A stretch of 64,000 bases of DNA from the NCBI GenBank assembly GCA_039881045.1, contig JAYWVB010000008.1:1054001-1118000 (forward strand). The letters run 5' to 3'. This stretch comes from Chaetomium olivaceum. Taxonomy: Eukaryota; Ascomycota; Sordariomycetes; Sordariales; Chaetomiaceae. The notes under the pieces are model-generated. The model made no database searches. It was not told the origin of the DNA and saw nothing but the letters and a program-made list of their open reading frames with translations. This document shows positions 34,854 through 46,087 of this stretch, in pieces. The first letter of the stretch is position 1; every line of letters starts with the position of its first letter. The position numbers and the translations under genes were made by a program.

Positions 34854-35376
34854 GTTGGTTGTCGGGGGATCATGTATGCAGGCGTTCCATGTCGATGATT
34901 GTACTGTACAGCAGGTAGAAGTCAAACAAGGACGGTTTAGACGGGGGGGTGCATCTTGTGTATACAACGATACGCCGTTACTTTGGCCGAGATCCTCGTA
35001 GGGCACTAGGTTGTATAATACCCCTAGCGGAGGACACTTTGGTAGTCATAAGTCAAATAAAGAATTCTTGTTCATGAACAGGGCAGGTCATCATAGGGCA
35101 TAACGACGTCCTCAAACGCAGAGGGAGGTGGTGGCATTGCATGTCCTGTTCACAGTCACTACTTACTGTTTCTTCCCCTGAACAATAATATCTCACAAGA
35201 TCGTATCATTTGCCCCACAACTCCCGGCTTCCCTTTTTGCCCGATAGTCCCATAGGCTACATAGAAGGATAATGTAGCTCCAAGCACACAACGAACACGT
35301 CGGAATCGGCAGACCGACAATTACACGCGTCCGTAACCGGGTATCCATAACTTTAGCCCTACTAAGTCCCATCCGT
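34854..35376. other. Convergent 3' region
   Basis: Spacer between the MFSD10-like gene and Chs5. It is AT-richer around 34980-35200 and holds presumed 3' UTRs only. Confidence 0.5.
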
Positions 35377-36707
35377 TCATGCTTTACAGCGCAACATCCT
35401 GGAAGGAAGCCCATCACCACCAGATGATTTCCCACCCTTCTCATCCTGGCCAGCCGCCTTGTCCTCTTCTGCATCATCATCATCATCATCATCATCATCC
35501 GCCTCGTCCTCGACCGTCGGTTTTGGCCTCTCCGCCAGTCGTTTCTCGTCCCGCTCGTCCGCTAGCATCTTCTGTTCGTCCTGCCCGCCCAATCTTGCCT
35601 TTTGCTCCGCCTGCTCCTCCTCCCTGTCGTCACTCGACGCATCCGATTCAATGCCTCCCTCCTCCTCCTTCTGCCTCGCCGCCCCAATCTCGGAACCGGA
35701 TTCTGGTGGAGCCTGGCTGCTGGTCGGACCGGGCGCGTTCTGCGGCACTTCCTGGTCCTTCTGGGGCGGCGATGGTACGGTGGCTGGGGGCGCAGCAGTC
35801 GCCGCAGTCCCCGTGGTTGTCGTGGTGCCCATCGTCCCTGCGGTGCCGGGCCGTTCTTCAAACGGCGGGCCGGCGCGGACCGCGTCCAGGTAGAACTTTG
35901 TGACGCCGAGGATGCGGCCATTGCGCTCGCAGGCCTCGACCCACTCGGGCCGGACGATGGGGATGTTGAGCTCGTTAGCCTTCTCCCACTGCACGCCGCG
36001 GCCCTCGGTGGTGACGAAGTGGGTTGTATCAATGCGCACGCCGTCGACAATCTTGGCGCCGATGCGCTCGACGGCCGCGCCCAGCCCCTCGCGCACGGCG
36101 GCGGGGAGGATGCCCGTCGTGATGGTGATGCCGCTGAGGTCCGTCATCTTGTGGGTGCGCACCGTCACGCGCTGGCTCGCCGTCGTGCCCGCCGTCGTGC
36201 GCCAGCACCAGGTGGAAAGGTGTACTCGGTGTCGACGGCCAGGCCGCTGATCTTGGTGGTGTGCATCGCGAGCGGCTTGGGGATGTTGCCCGCCTTCTGG
36301 CCGTTGCGGTACAGCGCCAGGCTGATCAGGTCGGCCGTCGCCAGCTGGATCGGGTCCCACTCGAGCACGACGCTCGTTTGGGTGGCATTGCGACACCGCA
36401 GCACGGGCGCCGACGGCTCGGCCGCGCCGAAGCACGAGAGGATCGAGTCCTGGAGCTCCTGAATGAGCGTTCCGCTGCCGTCTCGGAGTTCTTGTTGCGC
36501 GTGACATTGATGTCGACGATGGAGCCGGATGTGATGTCGGGAGGGAGCAGAATCGAGGGGAATTCGATCTACAGAGCCGGCGATGATGGTATTAGCAGTG
36601 CAATTCTCGTCCGAGAAGCTCGGGTCTACACATGCCAAGCGTTTGTCAGGGGTGAGTAGCACTGTGACGCCGGCGTCGACCTTGCCGACAGTGAGCGAGA
36701 CGAGCAT
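35377..36707 (-). CDS. CHS5: Chs5 exomer subunit (FN3-BRCT), frame-disrupted
   Basis: Chs5 is the core subunit of exomer, the trans-Golgi cargo adaptor for chitin synthase Chs3. The protein starts MLVSLTVGKVDAGVTVLLTP. Exon 1 (36707-36636) joins exon 2 at 36568 through an intron with a GC donor. In order come the N-terminal dimerisation segment, a fibronectin-III domain (APVLRCRNATQTSVVLEWDP), a BRCT domain (SGITITTGILPAAVREGLGA to IVRPEWVEACERNGRILGV) and an acidic, low-complexity tail with a nine-Asp run. Frame changes occur near 36461 (one base lost), and near 36203 and 36214 (one base gained each). Correcting them gives exactly 420 aa. A start further upstream (open frame to 37094) lacks family similarity and reads through what should be 5' UTR. 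Confidence 0.88.
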
Positions 36708-37158
36708 TGTTGTGTCGTGGACTCGGCGTTCCGAGTGATGCAATGCAATTGGGGGATGGTTCGGTAGGTGACTTCGAGTTATGTGCTCGATATTAAGGGA
36801 GCCGGGGTGTCCTTGACCCGAGAGCTTGTCGCAAGTTTTGATGTTTGGTCGAGACAAAAAGAGACAGACAAACCGGTTGCCCTGGATCTCCTGCATGCGT
36901 GGTGTCTTGGCAGGCTGAGCTGGGGTCCACTCTAGGACGGCCAGAATGTGCTGCGAGACCTCCAAGTGACGCAGGCTCAGGTACCCGCTGCGGGGGACCT
37001 TTAGCGGGATGGGGACCGCGTAGGCAACCCCACCATCGGCCACGAGTTCGAGTCCATCAAAGCTCGAGCCCATGGATCCAGTCATCCTGTCCAAGCCAGC
37101 TCTTTCACCTTCATTTCTATAGCTACCTGCCTAACCTACAATCACCTCACCTCTCATC
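36708..37158. promoter_or_regulatory. Divergent promoter region, CHS5 (-) and PPCS (+)
   Basis: A 451-bp shared upstream region between two divergent start codons. The minus-strand open frame through it continues into CHS5 but resembles UTR, not coding sequence. No specific factor site is claimed. Confidence 0.4.
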
Positions 37159-38811
37159 ATGCTGTCCGATATCCAGACCGAGACCCCGCCAGAGAACCTC
37201 GCCGCGCTGGCCGAGACGCATTACTTTGCTGCCAATCCACCCCCCAAGGACCTTGAGAAACATGTTGCGCTGGCTCGCGAATTCATCGACTACCACTCTG
37301 CCGCCGGAAAGCGGTTGGTCCTGATCACTTCGGGAGGGACGACGGTGCCTTTGGGTATGTTTGGCTCTCAATTGGACGGGTGGACCCCAATATCTGACAA
37401 TTAGACGTGTAGAAAAGCAGACAGTCCGGTTCATTGACAACTTCTCTGCCGGGACTCGCGGAGCCGTGAGTACCTTTTCACTTACACGGGGGCTGCTACT
37501 GCTGCTACTGCTCAGGGGTAGGGGTAACTCCCATCCCAAGAACTTTCACCTCCTTGATAAGTTGATATCTTGTTATCAACAGTTAAAAAGAGTACTGATC
37601 TGTCTGAGCCATATTTCAGACAAGCGCCGAATACTTCTTGGAAGCCGGATACGCCGTCCTGTTCCTGTAAGCAGTCTCGTCGTTTTCCCCGCTTGTCTCA
37701 GCCCCTTCTGTCGGCCAATGCCGAGGAAACTAACATTTCACTCAGACATCGCCAATTCTCTCTTCTCCCATTCTCCCGCCATTACAGCCATGCGACCGAC
37801 TGCTTTCTTGACTTCCTGCGAGAAGGCCCTGACGGTAGCGTCGTCGCCCGGGATGAAGATGCTTCTAAGATGTTGCACGTCTTGAGGAAGTACCGCGACG
37901 CACGCGACCGCAATATGCTCCTCCTACTGCCGTTCGTTAGTATCTCGGACTATCTCCATGAGCTGCGCAGCGTTGCACAACTGATGCGCCCGCTTGGTCC
38001 ACGAGGGCTGCTGTACCTAGCTGCTGCTGTTAGCGACTTCTTCGTCCCTGTAAGGACCTTCATTTCACCCTCGTCGCTTACCCCTGATACATAGTTAACC
38101 AAATTTGCCAGCCGGAGCGCATGTCTGAACATAAGATCCAGAGCACCGACGCTGTGGAGGCTCTCAAAAAGAGCCAAGGGGTCAAGGCCCAACCGCCATC
38201 CGAGGAGGAGGAAACATTCGACAACTTTGACTCATCTCCTAGCGTGCCTAGGAGCAAGAGCCTAGTCATTGATCTTGACCCGGTACCCAAGTTCTTGAAG
38301 AACCTGGTGGAAGGCTGGTCGCCGCAGGGCATGATTGTATCCTTCAAACTCGAGACAAACCCCGCCATCCTAGTCCACAAGGCCAGGTACTCCCTCGATC
38401 GCTACCAGCATCACCTTGTAATCGGCAACCTTTTGTGAGTCCATACACCGGCTAAGCGTGCAAAAAGCCAAACTAACCCGCAGTCGCAAGATCCACACGC
38501 AAGTGGGAAGTTGTATGTTCTTTTTGCGGACCAAATATCCCGCCTCTTGCCCTCCGTTTAGATTTGCAAGCGGCTAATAGGATTAGGTGTTCGTCTCGCC
38601 CGGCAACCCAGACCGCTGGATCCGCGTGCCGAGTGGCAACGGGGTTGAAGACGGCGCTCCAGTGGCGGATACAGAGAAAGACGAGCCTGCCGACCCCAAG
38701 AGCCTGCCCGAAGGTGAGCCTGAGGTGGAAATCGAGAGCCTCATCATCCCAGCCGTGCAAGACTTGCATTCCAAGTATATCCGGACGGTCGAGGAGAAGG
38801 CAAATGCGTGA
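37159..38811 (+). CDS. CAB2: Phosphopantothenate-cysteine ligase (PPCS, CoA biosynthesis)
   Basis: Catalyses ATP-dependent joining of 4'-phosphopantothenate and cysteine, step two of CoA synthesis from pantothenate. Seven exons give exactly 389 aa: 37159-37354, 37413-37465, 37620-37666, 37746-38049, 38112-38434, 38491-38512 and 38587-38811. Family motifs are visible: RLVLITSGGTTVPL, the EKQTVRFIDNFSAGTRGA substrate segment, LYLAAAVSDFFVP, IVSFKLETNP and STRKWEVVFVS. The sixth exon is only 22 nt, and its 3' splice site is AAG at 38488-38490 instead of the nearby CAG; only the AAG keeps the conserved NLLSTRKWEV reading. No frame break is needed. The gene diverges from CHS5. Confidence 0.92.
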
Positions 38812-39363
38812 AGCGAGAGTGGGATTTCGGGATAGATTTCAAGCAGCAGTTTTTTTGATATACAGACTTCAGCGAAGTTACCGGATTGGCGGGTCGAATG
38901 TAATTTTCTTCCGTCTTCAAAATTCTTAGCATCACTTCTTGATATTGATGCAGTTCGGGTCGGTGCTTCTGTGGTTTCGAGCTAGGCAGGCGGGTTTGTT
39001 GACTGTCGTCCCCAGCACTGCACCGCGGAGATATGGTGATGTTGTCGGGCTAGGTCTTTGCCCCTTCCCACACCTGCGGCGCTCTCCACGGAATTGGACT
39101 CGAGCGATCCTGCTACCCAGAGGCTGGCTCAACGTTTGCATCTCGGTAATCACCGGCGCGCGTCGGGATACCTGGGCAGAGGAAATGGATTCGAAAACCT
39201 TCCAGCAAAGTGTTTTACTGACCAATGCCAATCGCCACTCCCAAGTCCCGTTTCCGCTCAGCTTAGCGAGCATGTAAAAGCAGGCTGCGCGGTAATGGCA
39301 GCGCCGTTACAGCCCAAAGATTCAGGTGAATGAAACAACCAGTTCAAGACCGAGGCATGCAAG
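38812..39363. other. Convergent 3' region
   Basis: Spacer between the PPCS gene and the probable mitochondrial protein gene. Short overlapping frames on both strands have no recognisable domain. Confidence 0.5.
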
Positions 39364-40051
39364 CTAACCCCTGGGATTTCTATGCTTTCCGGGACGCTGT
39401 TGAGACGGCCCCGGATCAGAACCATTAAGACGCGGGATAGCTTTGGCCACGAGCCCGGTTAAGTAGCCGAGCAGCTTGTCAAATTCGATCTTCATGACAG
39501 CTTTAGGCTGCGCCACGGCAACGCGAATGCTTCCCCGAAGCTCTTTTTTGGACCCGTCCAAACTCTTGCCAGACGAGTCGTATCCCGCCGCGTTCAGCGC
39601 GCGGAAGAGAGCGGCCCTGCACCCGCTCGCTTGTCTGGCGTACTACGGCGTTGCTGCCGTCAGCTGTTGAGAAGCCTTGGACATAGCACCACAGCGGTTT
39701 CGTTTTCTTCTCTTGTTCGTAGGTGTACAACACTTTGGAGATGAGAGGATGTTCGAACTGGCCGAGGTACTTGAGGTGGTACATGGAAAAGACATTGCGC
39801 GGAGCGATGGATACGCGCAGAGGGAAGTCCTGAAATTTTTGACCAGGCATAAGACGCAACGCAAATGGGTATGAAATTTGGTGTTCGGCTGCAAATTTGG
39901 CAACCCTTTCGCTTGGCTTGAAGGCCTGCAACGCCTGCGGTGAGAGCTCAGCGCCAGGAGCTGGTGTTGCTATTATTGGATAGCTTTCGAAAATGGGCGG
40001 GGGTTTGTTGGTTGGTAGCGGTTTGAGCCGCCGCAGAGTATGCCGGAACAT
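39364..40051 (-). CDS. Probable mitochondrial protein of unknown function, one frame break
   Basis: The ATG at 40051 opens MFRHTLRRLKPLPTNKPPP, an Arg-rich N-terminus without acidic residues that fits a mitochondrial presequence. The body has Pro/Tyr-rich segments such as SYPFALRLMPGQKFQDFPLR and SMYHLKYLGQFEHPLISKVL. The C-terminal part (LRGSIRVAVAQPKAVMKIEF, then DKLLGYLTGLVAKAIPRL) lies in another frame. An extra base in the GGG run near 39615 explains this; removing it gives exactly 228 aa and a smooth reading ALFRALNAAGYDSSGKSLDG. I do not recognise the family. A mitoribosomal or assembly role is possible but unsupported. The upstream extension of the frame beyond 40051 is UTR-like. Confidence 0.65.
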
Positions 40052-40469
40052 TATCGGCGTTGCGGGGGAAATGTTGCTCTTCAAAGTTGTCTTGTATGTT
40101 GATGATGTTGGCGATGTGGAATACGGTGAGTCGTTTGGTGTTCTCACAAACGGCAAATTGTACATAAGAGCCAAGTAGAAGCACAGACCACACATACATC
40201 AAGGGCATCCAGGGCTTGTTAGGCGCTGACCCACTCGCCACTTGCCCCCACCGTTTCGGGCGAAACAAACCCAACACCTTGCCTGCGCCCCAAAAGAGTC
40301 ATATAAACCCCACTGCGCCTGCCCCTCCCTCACGCCTTGTTTCTCACTTCCCATCGGCATCGCTCGGCAGCAACACCGACCATAAAAATCGTGTAGGCAG
40401 GTCCTCATTCTCGACTTTTGCACAAACCGATTTTACTCGCGGAAAATCGCCTGAGCGCGCTCTGTCAAT
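40052..40469. promoter_or_regulatory. Divergent promoter region, mitochondrial protein (-) and eIF1A (+)
   Basis: A 418-bp shared upstream region with no gene between the two start codons. C/T-rich sequence close to the eIF1A start is consistent with its 5' UTR. No specific site is claimed. Confidence 0.4.
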
Positions 40470-41138
40470 ATGCCGAAAAACAAGGGAAAAGGTGGCAAGA
40501 ACCGCCGCAGAGGAAAGAACGAGAACGAGTGCGTTGCGACCCTTTCCGCCTTCACAACCCTTGTCTCGACGTCGCTAACACTCGAACCAGCAATGAGAAG
40601 CGCGAGCTCACCTTCAAGGAGGAAGGGCAAGAGTACGCCCAGGTTCTCAAGATGTTGGGGAACGGCAGACTCGAGGCCATGGTACGCCCTCTTGCCACCA
40701 CAAACTCGCACAAACCGAAGGAAAATGGGCTAACAAAGTCGACAGTGCTTCGACGGTGTCAAGCGTCTCGGCCTGATCCGGGGAAAGCTCCGGAAAAAGA
40801 TTTGGATTAACAACGGCGACATTATCCTCGTTTCGCTGCGCGAGTACCAAGACGAGAAAGGCGACGTGATCCTCAAGTACTCCGCCGATGAGGCTCGTTC
40901 TTTGTACGCGGCTCCCCTCTACCGCCCCTAAACACCATCTTTGCGCGCTTACATCACTAACTCTACATGTAGGAAAGCGTACGGCGAACTGCCCGACACG
41001 GCCAAGATCAACGAGACGGATACCTTCGGCCCCAACGAAGACGGCGACTGCGGCTTCGAGTTCGACGAGGACCGCGATAGCGAGGACGAGGGCGAGGGCG
41101 CCACCGCCGGCAAGGAGATTGCCATCGACGACATCTAA
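40470..41138 (+). CDS. TIF11: Translation initiation factor eIF1A
   Basis: eIF1A binds the A-site region of the 40S subunit and promotes scanning and start-codon choice. Four exons (40470-40528, 40591-40681, 40746-40903, 40973-41138) give an intact 157-aa protein. The N-terminal tail is MPKNKGKGGKNRRRGKNEND, as usual for the family. The OB fold carries ELTFKEEGQEYAQVLKMLGN, CFDGVKRLGLIRGKLRKKIW and INNGDIILVSLREYQDEKGD. The C-terminal tail is acidic (FEFDEDRDSEDEGEG) and ends EIAIDDI, matching the conserved eIF1A terminus that contacts eIF5B. All introns have GT and AG ends. The gene diverges from the mitochondrial-protein gene. Confidence 0.96.
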
Positions 41139-42009
41139 GCTGCCGCTGCCCCGCGCGCGAAATATCATCTCTCACTCCTGGGGCGGGGACCACCCTTTCT
41201 GGCCCCGACTCGACTCTTTCTTGGCTCTTCTTTGCCCAAGAAGGGGGCGTTGATCGGGGAGCGGAAAGTAAAAAACTGTCTTCTCTCTCAAACCTTGGTC
41301 ATGCGGCTTGCCGTGCAGCCGAGAGTTCCCCGACAGTTGGTGGATCTCGTTTTGGTTGGGGGGTAGGGTGTGAAAGGGGACGGGCCGGGTCGTGATGGGA
41401 GAGACGTCATCACCGGGCCTGTCTCTTGTTGTTTTAGGTTGAAAGTAGTTCGTTAGGGTAATGATAGTAGTTTGCTTGGGCTGGCTTGTGCTCTTGCGAG
41501 ACTTGACAGTTATGCATTGCGAAACTAAGTTGTCGAATATATACATATGCGCCGGAGTTTCCCTCCGCAGTCATGCATAAGTGATCTTAGCAGTCCTATG
41601 ACCAACGCTTCTCAAAACCGAGTCTTGAAATCCGGTAACACTTCTTCTGTTTCAGTATTGAATATTTATTTACACTAGAAGGATACACCCCCATTCTTGG
41701 CTGGAAGTGACCTCCGTGACAAGCGGTACGCCATATCTGGCTACCGATAGTTCCAACCCCCGTATTCCCATCCTCTTAACTCCTATAAACATGTTCAGCA
41801 TTCCCATTCTCCCGTACCATCCCTCTCTGAGCTGCCCTGATCACAGTCTCAGTCTTGCACGAGGTTATCGGGCGAGGTGCCAGCTCTATCCGCGAGCTCC
41901 TGCGCCATCACATCCCCGGTGCCCCGTTGACCAGCCTCTATAAGGGCCTTTGGACTTTCATCACCACGTCCAACCCCGGAGCAACACCATGTTCTTCCTG
42001 TGCACCACA
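41139..42009. other. Convergent 3' region
   Basis: About 870 bp between the eIF1A and Las17/WASP 3' ends, partly AT-rich. No gene was recognised. Confidence 0.5.
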
Positions 42010-44113
42010 TCACCAATCATCATCATCATCCTCATCATCTACGAGCTGTTAGCAAATCATCAATCTACTCCAAGCAAACGGACAAGACTTACCACTCCGG
42101 CTAACTTTCTCCTTCCTCTTCTGCAACGCCGCGGCCAGCGCATCCGCCATACCACCTCCGCCAGCGGCCCCAGCTGGAACACCGGCGGGCGGTAACCCGC
42201 TGCCGTGCGGCCCTGTATCGCCGCCGCCACCACCGCCGATATTGACTCCGCTGCGGTCGCGGATCTGGGAGCGGTCGACCTTCTTGAGCGAGGCGATACC
42301 GCCCGCGCCGCGGATGCCATCGAGCACGGCCGAGCGGGTCTGGTCGCCTCCTGCCGGTAGGGGCGGGGCTGGGACGCTGGACGAATAGCCGGAATCGCGG
42401 TTTGGTGGAGGGGGAGGTGGAGGTGGTGGTGGCATGCCGCCCATGGCCGGGCCTGGAGGAGGAGGAGGAGGCGGCGGCGGCGGCGGGCCTCCACCCATGG
42501 GAGGGAGAGGCGGAGGCGGAGGGGCACTCGATGAAGGAAGGGGTGGGGGCGGAGGGGCATTTGATGAAGGGAGCGGCGGTGCTGGAGGTGGCGCGGGTGG
42601 TGCACTGGATGTAGGGAGAGGCGGTGCCGGAGGCGCGTGGGATGAAGGCAGCGGCGGCGGAGCAGGCGGAGGCGGGACCGGGCTTCTAGCCGGGAGTGAA
42701 GGAGGCGGCCGTGAGCTCGGCGGTGGGAGAGGTGGCGCGCTCGCAGCGGGGGCCTTTGGAGGCAATGGCGGGGGAGCGGCTGGAATATGGGCATGAACTG
42801 GCTCCCGCGATGGAGGAGGAGGAGGAACGGAACCGCGACTCGGGGGTGGTGGAGGCACATTTCGCTGACCGGTAAAGGGCGGCGGAACAGCATGTCGCTG
42901 TGACGGCTCGGCATTCTCGATCGGCGTCTTGGGTGGCCGAGGTGGAGGCGGAGGCCCGGGGGGGAGGCGACGGTACGGCCCGAGGGGGGTCTGAGCGTGC
43001 GTATTTCCCAGCCTCCGCAAGAGGCGGGGGAACGGCAAACCTAGGCCGAGCAGGCGGCGGGGGTGACTCCCGAGCCGGTGCCGGTGCTGGTGTCGGTTCT
43101 GGCTCGAATTTACCGGACCGCCTCGGCGCTGGGGGTGGCGGCGGGGCTGGTCCTCGCTTTGGGGCCGGGGGGGCCGGAGGTGCAGGGGCTGCTTCGGGAA
43201 CTGGCCTGGGAGGTGCCGCGGGTGGAGGGGGGGGCGGGGGCGGCGCTCTCAGATTGCCTCCGGGCGGATTGGAAGGCGGTGGGGGAGGCGGGGGAGGTGA
43301 GGGGACCGGTTGGTTGGCCTGAGCTGCCTGCTCCTCCTTGAGGAAGTCGACAATGAAGTCCTGGTTATCGCGGATGAAGTCGTCGGTCAAACCTTTGGAT
43401 TTCAAATCCTCCCCAAAATGCTCCCTCCATTGGGGGTCAAAGGCATCCAACTTTGCAAACCTAGGCGGTGCTGCTGGGAGCTCATGGTATCCATTCACGC
43501 TCCCCGACCGGTTGTCTCTCACTGGGGCAGATACCCGCGGTGATTCGGGCGGTGTGGGGGCTGACGAGTGTCGATGTCCCCCGAAAAGGCCGCCGAACAA
43601 TCCGTGGTGCTTGTGGTGGTTTGAGGGCGCCGCTCCTCCGAATGGCGTCTTCAGCGTTGCCTTGCTAGCATTCTTTTCCCGGTCGTTCATCTTCTTCAAA
43701 AATTGTTTTGCCTCCTTCTCGTCGACGAAGGATAATCCGGCCAGACAATCTTCCAGCTCGAAGGTGTGGAAGAAGACGCGGTCCTGGTTGTAACTCCAAT
43801 TTTCATAAATCTCCTGATCCCATATCACGCCCCGGTTTCCGGGCTGTTCGCAGGTTAACGAATCATGTCTGATGATGTGTGAGCCCTAATCGAACGGACA
43901 TACCGAGATATCCACCATCTTGACCCAGTAGGTGTTGCCGACGAGATCATTCGCCAACACGACGGCACCCTGCAACCCTGTGTATGTCCATTTTGATCGG
44001 TTGGGATGGGCTACGTAGAGCCTAGCCACGGCGACGGCGTGGATCTTGTTGGTCTGCTTGGGCACGAAGCGCTTGACGATCTCGCGGTCGTCGTCGCTGA
44101 GGATGGAGGGCAT
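42010..44113 (-). CDS. Las17/WASP actin-nucleation promoting factor, one frame break
   Basis: Activator of the Arp2/3 complex at endocytic actin patches. Exons are 44113-43904, 43843-42093 and 42038-42010. The N-terminal WH1 domain spans exons 1-2 (AVAVARLYVAHPNRSKWTYT, NTYWVKMVDIS, then DQEIYENWSYNQDRVFFHTF). A His/Gly-rich linker and the segment WREHFGEDLKSKGLTDDFIR follow, then about 300 residues of poly-Pro repeats. Next is the WH2 motif (RSAVLDGIRGAGGIASLKKV), and last the central/acidic tail ending DDEDDDDDW. An extra C in a seven-C run (42958-42964) shifts the frame within the Pro-rich part. Removing it makes all three exons join in phase, giving 662 aa. The tiny last exon (29 nt) carries the whole acidic Arp2/3-binding tail. 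Confidence 0.9.
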
Positions 44114-44944
44114 GGCCGGGGAGGGAAGCCGTTCGGGCGTCGGGTCTGCGGCTGCGTGCTGCCAAAGGTATCGTATCAGAGACGCAAATATCAATGACGA
44201 TATCTAAAGAGACGGCGAGTAAGGGCGCACGACTGTCGGTCCTGTTGCAACTCGTGTATTGACCGTCTCTCCCGCTGCGTGCGTCAGCGGCCGGACGAAC
44301 ACCCAGGCAGCGCTAATTGTGGCCAAGTCGGGTCGCATCCAAGGTTCGGCGTTATCTTGCCGAGGAGGGGGCTGTCGATGCTCGTCCGATGGATGCGGGA
44401 GACTCGCTCGGTGCGCAGTCGTGGGCTGAAAAAGCAATTGGCAATGGCGCGGGAGTCGGTACGAAGATATCGACGAGATCGGGTTCGGAGGCGGATTCGC
44501 AAACTTAGAGCTGGTGGAAGCTTCCTTGACTCAGGCCTGCATCACCAAAGCCACAAGTTCAGGGGACGCCGACTGGTGGGGGCGCTTCATTGCTGACAAG
44601 TTGGGGTCCATTCTGCTGGGGCTCAGCCACAGATGCCTAAGTGGGGACCGTTTATTCCAGTTTTCGTGCCGAGCACTTACACAACCTTGTGCATACAATA
44701 CACACAACCTGGAACATGGCATTTACAGATTACACGGTACAGCGGACCTCCGGCGACGGTCGAACACAGATCTGGCGCCTGGCTATTCTTGTACTTTGTT
44801 AGGTAGAAAATAAGTTTATTTGATCACGCAACCATTCCTAGCTTAGAAATACGGTCCAACCCTCTTTGGCGTCACTCATTAACTCGTAAACTTGAAACAA
44901 CGCCGTACCATGTACAACAGGTACGATGAGTACTCCATACCCAT
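44114..44944. other. Spacer upstream of Las17/WASP
   Basis: Region between the WASP 5' end and the 3' end of the 68-aa gene, both on the minus strand. It should hold the WASP promoter. Open frames are short and overlapping, with no recognised domain. Confidence 0.45.
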
Positions 44945-45216
44945 CTACTTATTCAACTCCTGTGCCTTGGCTCGGCGCTCCTCCTTGGTCCCCTCCTCCT
45001 CGACGTTGAACTCCTTGGGGATCGCGGGACCGGGGTGCGCAGTGTGTGCCTGGAAGGCATTCTTCACGGTATCGGTTGCCTTCTGCAGCGGGTTGTCACC
45101 GGTCTAATTCCGCATCAGTATTGATTATCGACAGCAAAACTTACAGAATTTGCAGGCTCATTGCTTACCGGCTGGTTGGTGTCCTTTTGCTGCTGGGTTG
45201 TCTTGGAAGAGTCCAT
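44945..45216 (-). CDS. Small hydrophilic protein of unknown function (68 aa)
   Basis: Two exons (45216-45169 and 45103-44945) joined in phase 0 by a 65-bp GT-AG intron encode 68 aa. The protein is hydrophilic and Gln/Lys/Glu-rich. It starts MDSSKTTQQQKDTNQPTGDN and ends EEERRAKAQELNK-like with a KEFNVEEEGTKEERRAKAQE segment. A central PLQKATDTVKNAFQAHTAHP stretch could form an amphipathic helix. There is no signal peptide or membrane segment. The clean intron and consistent codon use support a real gene. Such short charged proteins occur widely in filamentous fungi; I cannot name a function. Confidence 0.65.
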
Positions 45217-45601
45217 GATGTTTGATAAGTTGTCGATGACAGGGATTTCTATTAACAAAGCGGGTCGGGAATTCGAGATGGAAGTCGTTCTTTAGGAGTA
45301 ATTGCGAGGCCCTTTATGGTTATGGGGGAGCGGTATGAAGAAAAAACGAAGTGTAAGGGGATTGATTGTAGCCAACTCGAGTTATTTCCCTTTTGAACCC
45401 AGTCTTGTTGAGGGGTGGGTTTGTACGCGCACTTCAGATGGCGTGTCCGGTGACAATGACGTCGTTTTTCAAAGCCCCACGCGGCCTACGGGTACCGAGG
45501 TGTCGGGTTCCCTCTCTGCTTAAAAGAATCAAGAACTAGTCGCTATAAGGATAAGAAACCACTCATCAGGCAGGAAATCCCACTACAGTCGACCTGCCAA
45601 T

Positions 45602-45877
45602 ATGCTCGGCGCCACTCGCTCCACTCCGCTTTCGACCTTCCCTCGGCTTCCTTCCCGCCCTAACATCCTCCGACCATCAGCCGTGGCCAAACGAGCAAGT
45701 CAGCTTGAAGCATTCTCCACAATACACTCAAGTTCTCTAATCAAGTTTTCCTTCCCTTTTCCCCGTAACATCTTGCGCTTCCTCTTCCGATCCTGGCCAT
45801 TAGCGGCTATCGAGCCGAGAGATTCGCAAACTTCTGCACGCTCGAAAAGAAATGCAATCTCTTTGAGACAGTGTTGA
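45602..45877 (+). CDS. Doubtful small ORF with presequence-like N-terminus
   Basis: The ATG at 45602 opens a 91-codon frame beginning MLGATRSTPLSTFPRLPSRP. The first 35 residues are rich in Arg, Ser, Thr and Pro and have no acidic residue, resembling a mitochondrial presequence. The remainder has no recognised domain. It could be the first exon of a spliced small mitochondrial gene, or chance. No clear intron or second exon was found downstream. Confidence 0.22.
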   Translation: MLGATRSTPLSTFPRLPSRPNILRPSAVAKRASQLEAFSTIHSSSLIKFSFPFPRNILRFLFRSWPLAAIEPRDSQTSARSKRNAISLRQC

Positions 45878-46087
45878 TTCTAGAAAGAAATCCTAATGAT
45901 TTGCGCAGAGATTTCCGGCCGGGATGCATGTGCCGTTGTCGGGGCTGGACCAGCCCTCGTCATTCGGATCCCCATCTCGGACTCTAGCTGCTCGCCGTCT
46001 CCTCGGAGTCGGGAATTGTTGTGCTGGGGCGCCGCGGACGCGCAGCCACGGTATGAATATTCGACAGCCGCTCGGGTGCTGCCGGGC

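Noticed and set aside
36708..37094. N-terminal extension of the CHS5 frame
   Set aside because: The family N-terminus begins at MLVSLTVGKVDAG (36707). The upstream reading is low quality and fits a 5' UTR.
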